Shown: positions 1 through 9,700 of the stretch, piece by piece
Numbering within the stretch: the first letter of the stretch is position 1
Layout of the letters: each line of letters opens with the position of its first letter
Assembly (NCBI RefSeq): GCF_042453785.1
Contig: NC_091668.1
Location: forward strand, 2,248,501-2,312,500
Direction: 5' to 3'
From: Malus domestica
Lineage: Eukaryota; Streptophyta; Magnoliopsida; Rosales; Rosaceae
Length of the DNA stretch: 64,000 nt
The notes under the pieces: model-generated
What the model was told of the DNA's origin: nothing
Seen by the model: only the letters and a program-made list of their open reading frames with translations
The model's database searches: none
Program-made: the position numbers and the translations under genes

Positions 1-118
1 AATGCAGTTAAAGAACGTTAGCATGGATAAATGATTTAAACAATGAAAATACTCCACCGTCATAAGGTATAGTGGACCTAAATTTGAAGACACATTCAAT
101 AAAACGATAAGAACTCAC

Positions 119-2792
119 AGCTTTCTCAGACAGGCACTGTTTAGATAGTCTCTTTTCTGTCTCATCATCGTCAGATGACAAGTATACATCATCGTTATCA
201 GTATACAGTAGAGGCATCATTTGCTTTATTTCTCGTAAGTTCATTCGCACAGCATTTGCTGGTGCTGAATCTTCTGCTGCATCGTCATCACCAAGCTCTT
301 CATCTTCTGCATTTTCATCACCAAACTCTTCATCTTCCTGTCCCTCTGCATCTTTCTCTTCAACCAATGCTGTTTTTTTTCCTTTAGAACCAAACTTCAG
401 CTTCTGCATAAGTTTTTCTGTTCCAGAGGCATCCTGTTGCTCGAGCCACTTTTGATGGAGTTCATTCCGCCTTTCATCATCAACTGGCCTTTCTTCATAT
501 CCAGTTGCTATCATATCATTAAGCTCCGCAGTGTCTCCATCATCCTCATCTTCGTCAGTATCTTCGAACCGATGTAGGTCATGATCACTATCGTCTTCTT
601 CCTCAGCTTCATCATCCACAAAAGCTTTTACAGGATCACCGATTGGAGATGAAGGCACGTCAGCCACTTCAGGAGAACAAGGAGCAATATTTTCTTTGTC
701 ATTGTAGTCCTCCTCGTCAGAAGAACTACAAAGAGAGAAGTATCGTTGTCCATTTACCAGAATTTTTAAATCCAACTTAATTAATTTTAGGAAACATTTG
801 AATGCAATAATGACACAAACTACTTGAGTGCTTCACCTTCACAAGATATGAATACAAACAAATAACACTTACACATCATCAGGAGGAGCAGAGTCAAGTT
901 TTAAGTTCATGGCAGGTATGGACGGTGCAAAAACCTCTTCCAGTGGACTTTTAGGATCATCATTTGGCAGATCATCCTTGGAGTCGGTAGTCTGGGAATC
1001 AGAAAACAGGTCCTGCAACAATGCACAAGGTGAAACAGTTATGCTCAAATACAAAATCCTCTAGAATAATGATAAATCTGGTTGAAATGTAAAAAGAACC
1101 TGAGTATCATCAATAGGTGCTCGAAATGTTTGTTTGGGTTCCTCGTCAACATCCTGCAGTTCAACATATACATCCATTAACTGAATCTCAAGTCTGTCTC
1201 AACTTAATGCAAAAGACTATCAGGAGGGTTTCACAGAAAGAATATTTTAAGACTACTCAGGTGTAACATAAGAAGGATTGAAATGATAACCATATTGTTC
1301 TTGGATTACCAATTAAAAAGCCCTCTTTTTCCACATTGAAAACTGTAGTACTAGCTCTTTCCAAATCACAAAATTTTGTTTGCGTTAGTATTATAAAAAG
1401 TAGCTCATTACTCAAATCCATGGATGCATATATCCCTATCCCATTATTTGTTGTTAAGAAGAAACACTCGGTCAATGCACTTTTACATCTACAACAACAA
1501 CAACAATAAAGCCTTTTCCCACTAAGTGGAATGCACTTTTATATCTATTAAAACAAAATTGATCAAGAAACTCGAATTCGATTTACCATCCCGGAAGGAG
1601 CATTTTCACCGTTTGAATGCTCCTCCTTATCATTAGACCCATCTTTGCACACCTCATTTGCACTATACCCCTTTTCAGTCTGAGATGCAATTGGCTCCTC
1701 AGTTGCCGCTTTCAGTACCTTATAATCTCCTGTACTACTACATCTGCAACACTCAAAAGACCAACAGCGAACTATTAATTATTTAAATAAACACTAAGAC
1801 CCTACGAACATATCTACAGTTAAAAATAGAATACCAACTTTTGTGAAACCTCCAGTTTCCTTTTCCGAATCTTCTCCAGAACTGAAGATATCGGCTTCTG
1901 AACAAGCGGTATGGGTTTAAATGCTGCATCTCTGGTTTCTAACACGGGGAAGATGATATCGAATAAGACACAAGTAAGACTATACATGGCAAATTAACTA
2001 TTTAATTAGCATCACTTTGTTTGTACCTCGCAAAAGTCTCTGAGATTCAGCATGCAGTTGTTTCAGATGCTCTTTTCTTTCCTACAAAATCAGAATAATT
2101 TAGGACTAAGCAAACAGTATAAATTAATTTCAAACCAATTTTACTGGATGCAACACAAAATTTCGCAATACTTTTTCAGTCGTTCTCTTGCCCTTGACAG
2201 CTGCAGCTTCGCTCTTGGCCCTCTTGCTCTTCTTCATGTTCTCTTCTTCCTCTAAGCCATCAGAACTACACCGTTTCTTATCCGTCTCTTCTACCCTCAC
2301 ATCATCACTTTCTTCCGGCATCTCCCAGTTTCGACCTTTGCCTTCTTCACCAAACCCCTCTTCCACAGAATCAAAATCCAAAACCCTCTTAGCTCCATTG
2401 CCGTCTTCACCGCCGCCCAAACCATCAAAATTCGACTTCATTTCACTTTCACCACCCAAACCATCAAACCCGGAATCGATTTCACCTCCACCGCCCAACC
2501 CGTCGGAACCAGAACTCATTTCACCTTCACCACCGCCCAAACCGTGAAACCCGGAATCAGAATCCCCTTCGCCGCCCAAACCTTCTGATCCCAACCCTAA
2601 CCTCGACGGCTCATTCGATTCCTCCAGGCTTAGAGCTCCGAATTCAGAGGGATTCACTGGGCCACTCTCAGATTCGTCAACGGGAGGCTCTTCGGAAACC
2701 CTAATTGCTTTCTTTAAGCGCTTCAGCTTCGTTTCGCGGACCGGAGGAGCAGCCTCCAGTGACAGTAGCTCAAAGTCATCGTCGCTGTCCAT
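119..2792 (-). CDS. Claspin/Mrc1-like replication checkpoint protein, 5' part
   Basis: Seven exons fit GT-AG rules in a continuous frame: 2792-2172, 2081-2027, 1938-1839, 1743-1587, 1153-1100, 1012-873 and 724-119, about 577 residues. The gene continues beyond the left edge, because a donor GT follows 119. The N-terminus is acidic and glycine-rich with degenerate GLGGE/FDGLGG repeats (residues about 70-125). Exons 2-3 carry the basic segment around ERKEHLKQLHAESQRLLR and SSVLEKIRKRKLE, and exon 7 carries long Asp/Glu runs followed by NLREIKQMMPLLYTDND, which I read as the Mrc1-like region. Claspin/Mrc1 proteins travel with replication forks and pass the stress signal to checkpoint kinases in the nucleus. 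The start is the first ATG after an AT-rich leader. The family call rests on remembered plant Mrc1-like proteins; the C-terminal half is unseen. Confidence 0.75.
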
Positions 2793-2924
2793 CTCTGCAA
2801 TTGAATTCCTCGGCGTAATGGATGAAGAATAATTAAATTAGGGTTTAGGGTTCTATAAGATTATGAATTTTTGGGGCGGATCTGATCCAATACCTGAGGA
2901 GAAAACAGATAAAGGGCAGCGATG

Positions 2925-2980
2925 TGTAAGCGCCAAATTATTTAAATTTCTTTTGGGGATTTGTCAGTGCCGCCAAATTT
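2925..2980 (-). promoter_or_regulatory. Two E2F-type sites upstream of the Claspin-like gene
   Basis: TTTGGCGC on the minus strand at 2930-2937 matches the plant E2F consensus TTTSSCGC, and TTTGGCGG lies at 2970-2977. They are 138-185 bp upstream of the start codon at 2792. E2F sites in this place are usual for genes switched on at G1/S, which fits a replication-fork protein. Function is inferred from sequence only. Confidence 0.5.
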
Positions 2981-2989
2981 ACCTGCTTT

Positions 2990-4290
2990 CATGACGAAAC
3001 ATCAGGACCGTCGGATTTTTCTAATTTTGGTTAGCGGTTGTGATTGTAGCTTTGAGGTCAAAGTGATAGGTAATTGTACCAGAAGGATCCTCTTCGGATT
3101 CTCTTTGTGGATAGATTTTCAGTGTAATTGGTAAACGGAGTGATACATCACGTGTCATTATACAAATTATAGGATATGTGTGTTAAAAGTTACTTAAAAA
3201 GTAAAATTTTTCATTACTTATATAAAAACATGTGGTGTACCCCTCGTGTTCCGGTCACAATGAAAAATTTCTCCTCTTCGTGAGGATCCTAGGGATCTTC
3301 AAATCATGTCCGTTTGTCGTATATCGTGCGGCCAATTTTCATCATGTACTATTCATATTTAATTTAAAATAAAAGTATTTAAATGATTTATGACCACACG
3401 ATATACAACGAACGGACACGATTTGAGGATCCCAGGATCCTCATTCGTAATTGTATACCATTTTTTTGGGAATAAGTGATAGTAGTGTTTACTACCTTAA
3501 TTATCACCGTTAAGTAAGTTTAAATTTTGAGATATGTGTGATGGATCAAATCTCAAAAATAGGATGGTAAACATTACACCACTTGAGAGTGATGAGCAAA
3601 AATGCATCTTGTTTTTTTAATGCATTCAATATTATCTATGTTTCCAATAGATTAAACCATAAAAACTTGGTTCAAATTTGCCTTTTAATTCATGAGTGCT
3701 TATTCAATCGTTAAGTGGCTTAGGTTTACATGTTATCTTGGATTCATAAACGTATTCAATCGTTAAGTTCAACAATGTAAATGCACTCTAGCATTTTCAC
3801 AGAGAGTATTTTTTGGATTTTCACTAATATTATTCCAAAATTCCAATTTGCGTAAAGAATTTTATATCACGATATGAAGCGTCCACCTATATTATAACAC
3901 GTGGTTAGCTGTGTATCACTCTCCAATTCTAACTCTGCAGCACAGAACAAAAAACGAAAGCTGAACACAGAAGATTGAGCCTTGAAATTCTTTGAATTTG
4001 AATTTACTTACGCGCTCACTTCCTTAGTAAAGTTCATGAACCATTCTCAAGCAAATCAAAGATGTGTATTTTCAGTATAAATTAGCCCTAAACAGGCCAA
4101 AGTTCCTCCAAGAGAAACATTTCACGTTGCAAACGAAGTTTTTGGTTGCTCGGACCATCGAAGATTAAATTTTCAAGAAGATAGTCGATGCTACCCGAAA
4201 CAAGATACCATGAATTTTTATCAACGATGTTTAGAGCCATCGTGAGACAATGCTACATCGTTTATCAGACTACAAGAAAAGATAACAACA
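2990..4290. repeat. Gene-free stretch with two MITE-like elements
   Basis: No gene is seen between the Claspin promoter and OEP24. At about 3130-3275 lies a MITE relative of the CACGTG-containing segment found inside each tandem unit at 35.6-38.7 kb (shared: a conserved ACACATA block, GGTGTAC and TCACAnTGAAAAAT). At about 3278-3452 is an inverted repeat with ends GAGGATCCTAGGGATC / GATCCCAGGATCCTC, part of the GGATCC foldback family seen elsewhere in the window. The remainder is AT-rich with no pattern I can name. Confidence 0.5.
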
Positions 4291-4295
4291 ATGAA

Positions 4296-6074
4296 TCACA
4301 TTTCAAGATCCCACGTACTCTCGGCAGTTAACTTTGGCATCTTTCGTTCCTCCGCCAAATTGACAGACGCTGAAACCTGGAAAGAATACAAGAACGTTAT
4401 CAGGCAACGCTTGATTTTAAAACAACAGAGAAGCAAAACGCTACAAGATTAGAAGTCATAAGAAAACACTCGGAAGCAACATTCCCAGAGTACACCGAGT
4501 ATGAGGCAATAGTTTCTTTACATATGAATTTCTATGATCCGTCTAAATTGGAAGAAAAATGTATTACTAACATTTAACTGATGGCAACATAACGATCGAA
4601 CAACTCCACTGCAATACCGCTGTGCACATGAAGCGTTATCTTTGATGCTACTACCATCAAGTTTCAATCCAACCACCCCACTAGTAGGACAAACCACAGT
4701 TGTAGCTCTGGTCACTGCCACAACCACAACCCTTAACGTAAAAAACATCAGACCGCCTTGTTTTGCAACACACGAGAGTTGGAGGAACTGAGTGTGTTGC
4801 AAAATTGATGCTGCTTCTTTGCAATTCATAGGACAAACTGTTACAATAAACCCTTGTATACTTGGACTGACCGACATACAAAATGACATAACAAAAACAA
4901 AATTTCAACTTCATAGGGGGCAAAATGCAGCCGTTCCAACAGCACCCTTTCCCGAGTGTCACACATCCGATTTCACAATCATCAACTCCATCAACACCAT
5001 CGTGTGGAAAGACCAACGTCACCCTTTTCCCCCAACTGAGGTTAATCAATTCTTTAGCATACTTAAATTTCGCTCGAATACTAACCGAATGCAATGACAT
5101 CTCCTAAGTGCTAAAAGCATACCCTGCTCAATCTACTCATATCAAATCTAGTGAAGACGCGCGGAAGCCCAAGATGACACAATTGTCGACAGAGAGAGGA
5201 GATCGTTTCCATAAAACACATACTTACGCAATAATCGATTTACACTCACTATGTTAGTTATTCAAAACTAGGACCATAATCCGAAAGCAGGCACAAATCA
5301 TTAACAACCCAAAATTCAAATTCCATACTTCATTCAAACATCAAAATTATATTTGCAATTAGAGCAACCAAATCAAAACCCACTAAGTAAACCAAGAAAT
5401 ATCAATTTGAAAAGCTTAATTACCTTAAAAGTGCCATTGATTTTAGAACTCCTCGACCACTCCAACCCCAACAGCTTGCTCGATGTTTGGTACGAAGCCC
5501 TGAGCACATCATCATAAAACCTCCGGGAAACCGCGAAATCCCACGAATCCTTGGCCAAATCGTAAGACGGCTCAAACGTCGTCGCTCCGCCGTGCAGATA
5601 AGAGTACTTGAACTTCCCGTTCCTCGAGCCGAGCACGTGATTCGTCGACACCTTGTTGGCCGAATCGAGCACCAGGGTCCCGTCAAGAATCGTCCGGTTG
5701 TCTCCCTTCATGTGAATGTAATTCAAATTCAACGGCTTCCCCGCAACCCTAACCGAGCTCATGAACTGAAACCTAAAGTCCTGCACACACCCAAAAGACA
5801 AAAGCCACCATTTTTACAGTTAAATTCACACAGGGCACCCAATTGAAACGACACCCAGTTGCCGAAATCTGCCTACCTTTTTGGGGACGTTGTAATCAAC
5901 AATAAAGAAGCCGGGTTTCTCGACGGCGAGGACCAGGCCGTGTAAGCTGGGTCCGGCGGCGAAGGTGGCGTCGGTGAGTGAAGCTCGGAACTTGACATCG
6001 CTGGCGAAGACGGCGACGTTTGCGGCGGCGCCGCTCTTTTCAGTGTCGTAACTGCCCTTCAAAGATGCCTTCAT
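4296..6074 (-). CDS. OEP24: Outer envelope pore protein 24, chloroplastic
   Basis: Three exons, 6074-5877, 5780-5424 and 4376-4296, join in phase 0 and encode 211 residues, close to the roughly 213 of Arabidopsis OEP24. Exon 1 begins [17 protein letters not shown]; exon 2 holds the core ([40 protein letters not shown]); exon 3 gives [20 protein letters not shown] and ends in DLEM. OEP24 is a beta-barrel in the plastid outer membrane that passes triose phosphates, sugar phosphates and other charged solutes. No transit peptide is visible, as expected for this family. Intron 2 is long (4377-5423) and shows only chance frames. The recognition is strong along the whole length. Confidence 0.9.
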
Positions 6075-6303
6075 CGTGAACGATGTGGCGGGTGGTTGGG
6101 AGAAGGTGAGAGGGAGAGGAGATGCCTCCGGTGAGGATTTTTAAATTGTTTTCTTGTGAATTTGTGAACTTTGGAAATGTCTCTGTTTTTGGTTGGTGGT
6201 GCGATAGGGCGCCTCCCTCAACACATTTTTTTTGGTTTTAATTTTTTAGCCAATTTAAAATTTTTATTCTATTTATTTTTAATTATAGCAGGTCAATGGC
6301 AAA

Positions 6304-6473
6304 CGAAATGGATCATTTCCGGATCCTTTTCACCAAATTCATCAATTCGGACCCTTAAAATTTGATGGCTAAAAACATGGCCCTTTAAAAGTTATAATAA
6401 TTTTTGTTGTTAGATCAAATTTCAAATGTCTGAATTGATGAATTTGGTAGAAGGGATCCGAATGATCCATTTC
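6304..6473. mobile_element. Mutator-like MITE, GGATCC foldback family
   Basis: A palindromic element of about 170 bp. Its ends read CGAAATGGATCATTTCC at the left and the complement of GAATGATCCATTTC at the right, and the two arms pair through ACCAAATTCATCAATTCGGA and GTCTGAATTGATGAATTTGG. It is flanked by the 10-bp direct repeat CAATGGCAAA (6294-6303 and 6474-6483), the duplication length expected for Mutator-like elements. Relatives sit at 6559-6747, 17797-17968, 38904-39130 and, more diverged, 3278-3452 and 21025-21215. Confidence 0.7.
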
Positions 6474-6554
6474 CAATGGCAAATACCGTTTACTAAAAAC
6501 AATAATTACTTTCTTGCAGATTCAATAGTTTTGCCATTATCATAAGGATTGCTA

Positions 6555-6750
6555 TTTATGGACAGAGATCCCAGCCCCCACCAAATCCTAACGATCCGGA
6601 GATCCAGACCTTTGAAATTTGATTCAACGATTACAATTATTATCATTTTAGAAGGATCCCCTGTTTGTAGCCATTTTATCAAATTTTAAAGGTTCGGATC
6701 CTTAGGATTTGGTGAGGTGAGATCCAGCTGGGATCTCTATCCACTATTTA
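6555..6750. mobile_element. Second GGATCC foldback MITE
   Basis: An inverted repeat with outer arms GGACAGAGATCCCAGC and its near complement GCTGGGATCTCTATCC; inner arms pair through ACCAAATCCTAACGATCC and GGATCCTTAGGATTTGGT around a central AT-rich loop. It lies 80 bp from the element at 6304. The target duplication is not clear. Confidence 0.6.
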
Positions 6751-6759
6751 CCAGTTGGA

Positions 6760-7870
6760 ATGTATAATTTTTTTTTTTAATTTACAACCTAATTTTTTTT
6801 TATACAGTACATATATTTTTGCCGGAATTTTGACTTCTTGGTCTTGTCATTAATTGAATTCGCAATGACATGGATATGAAGTTTAAGGAAATGTGAACTA
6901 GATTTTTTTGCTTTTATTGTTGCAATGTTTATCTTCAATCAAATTTTGCTGAAGGCTATAATTTTTATGTATATTTTTGCGTAAATAAGTTGACTAGGTT
7001 AGTGTGGGTTGTGATTCTTTTACAATTGAGTTCGAACCCTTCTATGAATAACTAAAATTTGAATATCGATCAAGTAAAAAACATTAAATTGTAATTTCTA
7101 ATATAACAATTAAGAAAAATGTTAATGAGACTTTATCAAAAATAAGATAATCTATGAACTTTTTGTCACTTCATGGTTTTTCCACAATATTTTATAATGT
7201 TGGGACATTAATTAACGTTGAATTATAAGATGGTAGAGAAAAAGTCTCCGAAAAATATATATGGCAAGGAAAAAAAAAACTCACGAAGTTAAACAAAACA
7301 AATAGAAATAAAGAAAGTTCTCTATAACTCCTTCTAGCCTATATCAAGACACAAACTCAATACTTACTATAAACTCTCAACCAACACAATCAACTCAAAT
7401 TGGTTGTAATTGTAAACATATTCAATGAAGCATCTACAACCAAAATACTTTGTAGCAAATTACGGCGAAGGCGATGTATGACGAACGACATGAATAAAAA
7501 GTGTATGATTTGTGATCTTAGACAAAATGTATACATTCACTAATCTAAAATCGATAGTGAATATCATTGCTAATAGGGCTTAAGCGTAAGAACTTACAAA
7601 TGATAGCAATAACGAGTCAAAGCTTAATAATGTAAACTTGTAACTAAATAGAACATTAAAATAATTAGTTGAATAAGAACGATGACTTTAGGTACAAGTC
7701 ACACCTTTCAAGGGGGTAAAAATGGGATTCAACTCATCTTTCAAGGCCAATCCAGTAATTAAGCCAAAACAACATTGGGAAGAGAAAGAAAGAGAGAGTG
7801 ATAGATCTTAACGGTGAGATATGATGAATCTATCACCAGTCCTACAGGTGATGCTGTAGTCCAGTACTTC
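6760..7870. other. Gene-free AT-rich stretch
   Basis: Nothing coding is seen between the MITE pair and the non-LTR insertion. At about 6985-7075 there is a tRNA-derived-SINE-like scrap with a B-box-like GAGTTCGAACCC. The rest is AT-rich DNA without recognisable structure. Confidence 0.4.
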
Positions 7871-7890
7871 CATTCCTCACCCGAATATTC

Positions 7891-8606
7891 TTTTTTTTTT
7901 TTTTTGGAGTAAACAAATTCATTAAAGAAAAAACACTACAACACAGAGGCCCAAAATTTACAACACAAAGGCCCAAGAACGAAAACATAAGCAACCAACA
8001 GAGGCCCAACCAAAAGGTGAGCCCAAAACAAAAAACACACAGAAACAACCAGAACCGCCGCAACATCCGCCAACACCGCCGCTGCAACCACCAAAAGAGC
8101 AGCCGGGCATGTCGATCCAGTCAAATTCGGTCCCCAAACAAAGCCACGTCTCATCGCCACCAGCATCCAAGTCCAAGCTTCACGTCCAGCACAGCTACAG
8201 ACCCAGAGAACCTGCAGCCAAGAGAAAGAAGCTCATGGCAGTCCACGAGCAACACTGCCAACAAGGGCAGACAACAGAGAGAAGGTGGGGGTGCAAGGAT
8301 CACCCGACCTAGTGCCAGCACCAGATCAAAGCACACCAACTCGAAACGCCGCAACCAGGTGCGATAAAGGTTGACGGAAGCTGGGAAAGAGGAGGCAGAT
8401 GGAAGAGAAACAGCAGAGGGGAGCGAAAATGGCAGATCGGCCAAGAAATGGACACGATCCCAGCCCGAGCTAGGATCGGCGGCACCAGAAATGGACACGA
8501 TCGGGAACCACTCACACAGAACGGTGAGATGAACCCTCACACAGAGGGAAGGTCTCTCACGGAGAGAGAATCAAGAACTAAGGTTTTTTTAGTTGTGCTT
8601 ATTTTC
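7891..8606 (-). mobile_element. Non-LTR retrotransposon insertion (short LINE-type or SINE-like)
   Basis: A 716-bp insertion flanked by a perfect 16-bp target duplication CCTCACCCGAATATTC (7875-7890 and 8607-8622). A 15-base T run directly follows the left duplication, which is the poly(A) tail of an element on the minus strand. The minus-strand 3' end reads ATGAATTTGTTTACTCC before the A tail, and GGGCCT-rich text precedes it, as in plant non-LTR elements. Open frames inside are short and overlapping, so it is probably non-autonomous or 5'-truncated. The perfect duplication implies a fairly recent event. Confidence 0.8.
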
Positions 8607-8654
8607 CCTCACCCGAATATTCAAGGGAACTTACCGAATATCAAGAGAACTCAA

Positions 8655-8790
8655 TAGAATCTTAATGAAAAAATTTCGATATCGTTAATTTTAATGAAAA
8701 ATCATATTTTTATATTAAAATATTAATTTTGATACTATTAATTTTGTTCTTGTCGTTAAAACTCAAAATTTTCAAACTTAGAGTTTTCAA
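8655..8790. repeat. Dispersed MITE, TTAATGAAAAAT family (degenerate)
   Basis: A diverged member of a family of about 150 bp with the internal text TTTTAATGAAAAATNATATTTTT and an end like AAAACTCAAAATTTTCAAA. Better copies are at 19975-20131, 26277-26433 and 47551-47706, and another partial one is at 19587-19715. It is a non-coding transposable element relic. Confidence 0.5.
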
Positions 8791-8820
8791 ACTTGTTTCA
8801 ATCTAGAAGTGATCGCTTGA

Positions 8821-8880
8821 GTTCCCGCCAAACAGAATTCGGCGCGTTTTCTAACAATCTGAAAAACCCTCTTTTCCCGC
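8821..8880 (+). promoter_or_regulatory. E2F-type sites before the 911-residue protein gene
   Basis: TTCCCGCC at 8822-8829 overlaps CCGCCAAA (complement TTTGGCGG) at 8825-8832, and TTTCCCGC, a perfect plant E2F consensus, is at 8873-8880. They precede a long (CT)n pyrimidine leader at 8951-8976 that probably lies in the 5' untranslated region. The set suggests cell-cycle control of the downstream gene. Confidence 0.5.
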
Positions 8881-8949
8881 GAGCTAAAAAGTCCCTTTGC
8901 CCACTAGCTCCACCCTCTCAAATCTCAAACTCTCTCCAAACAGTCCAAT

Positions 8950-8977
8950 AGCTCTCTCTCTCTCTCTCTCTCTCTCC
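8950..8977. repeat. (CT)n microsatellite in the 5' leader
   Basis: About 13 CT dinucleotides lie in the presumed 5' untranslated region of the 911-residue protein gene. CT-rich leaders are common near plant transcription starts. Confidence 0.8.
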
Positions 8978-9700
8978 TTACGTCTATCCGTCTCTCCGAT
9001 CCGGATAATCCCCTGATCACCTCGCCCTTCTTCGTCGTTTCGGTAATCATAGAGGGAGAAGTTCGTGGAAGGTTCTATTGCTCTTTGTTGCTAACGAAGG
9101 TTTGTGATAGTGAGAAATAAAATTTTAATTGTATGTGCCCTAGTTGATTACCGATTAGGGTTTCAATTTGGGATCTGACTTTTATGCTGGATGTATTTGT
9201 TTGAAATGATTGTTTAAATTCCTCTGTGTAATGTTACCGTGGCCTGAAAGCTTCTGTTTTCCGGCAGCGTCTCCGGTGCGATTGGCTGGAGCGAATGAAA
9301 AAACAGCAGTGGTGCTCCTCGCAGTAGTTGAGTAATCTGGTACAGTTTTTCTTATCACTGTATATTTTGAGGGTTTATTTTCTTTCAATTGTTGCTATCA
9401 GCTGCTGAATCTGAAAACTTATTAGTCATTTTTATGTTTTTGATGGAGTTAATGTAATTGATTGATTTAGAGCCCGGGTTGTCTTCATGTGAGGCTTTTA
9501 AGACACGGGTTTTGTTTCGAAGCTTTGAATATGGCCTACATTTTATGAAATTCGAGGCTGTTGTGTTTTAGGACTAAGAATTAGTTGAGAACAATTTGTT
9601 TAGTTTTATATGTAAGTTTGATTTCTGTTTCAGGGAAATCATCTTGTGCATTTTAATGATCGTTTGTGTACTAATGAGAAGAACCTGAGCTTTATATCTG

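Noticed and set aside
4518-5107. Overlapping frames of 100-139 codons in OEP24 intron 2
   Set aside because: No recognisable domain, on both strands at once, and wholly inside an intron with good splice sites.
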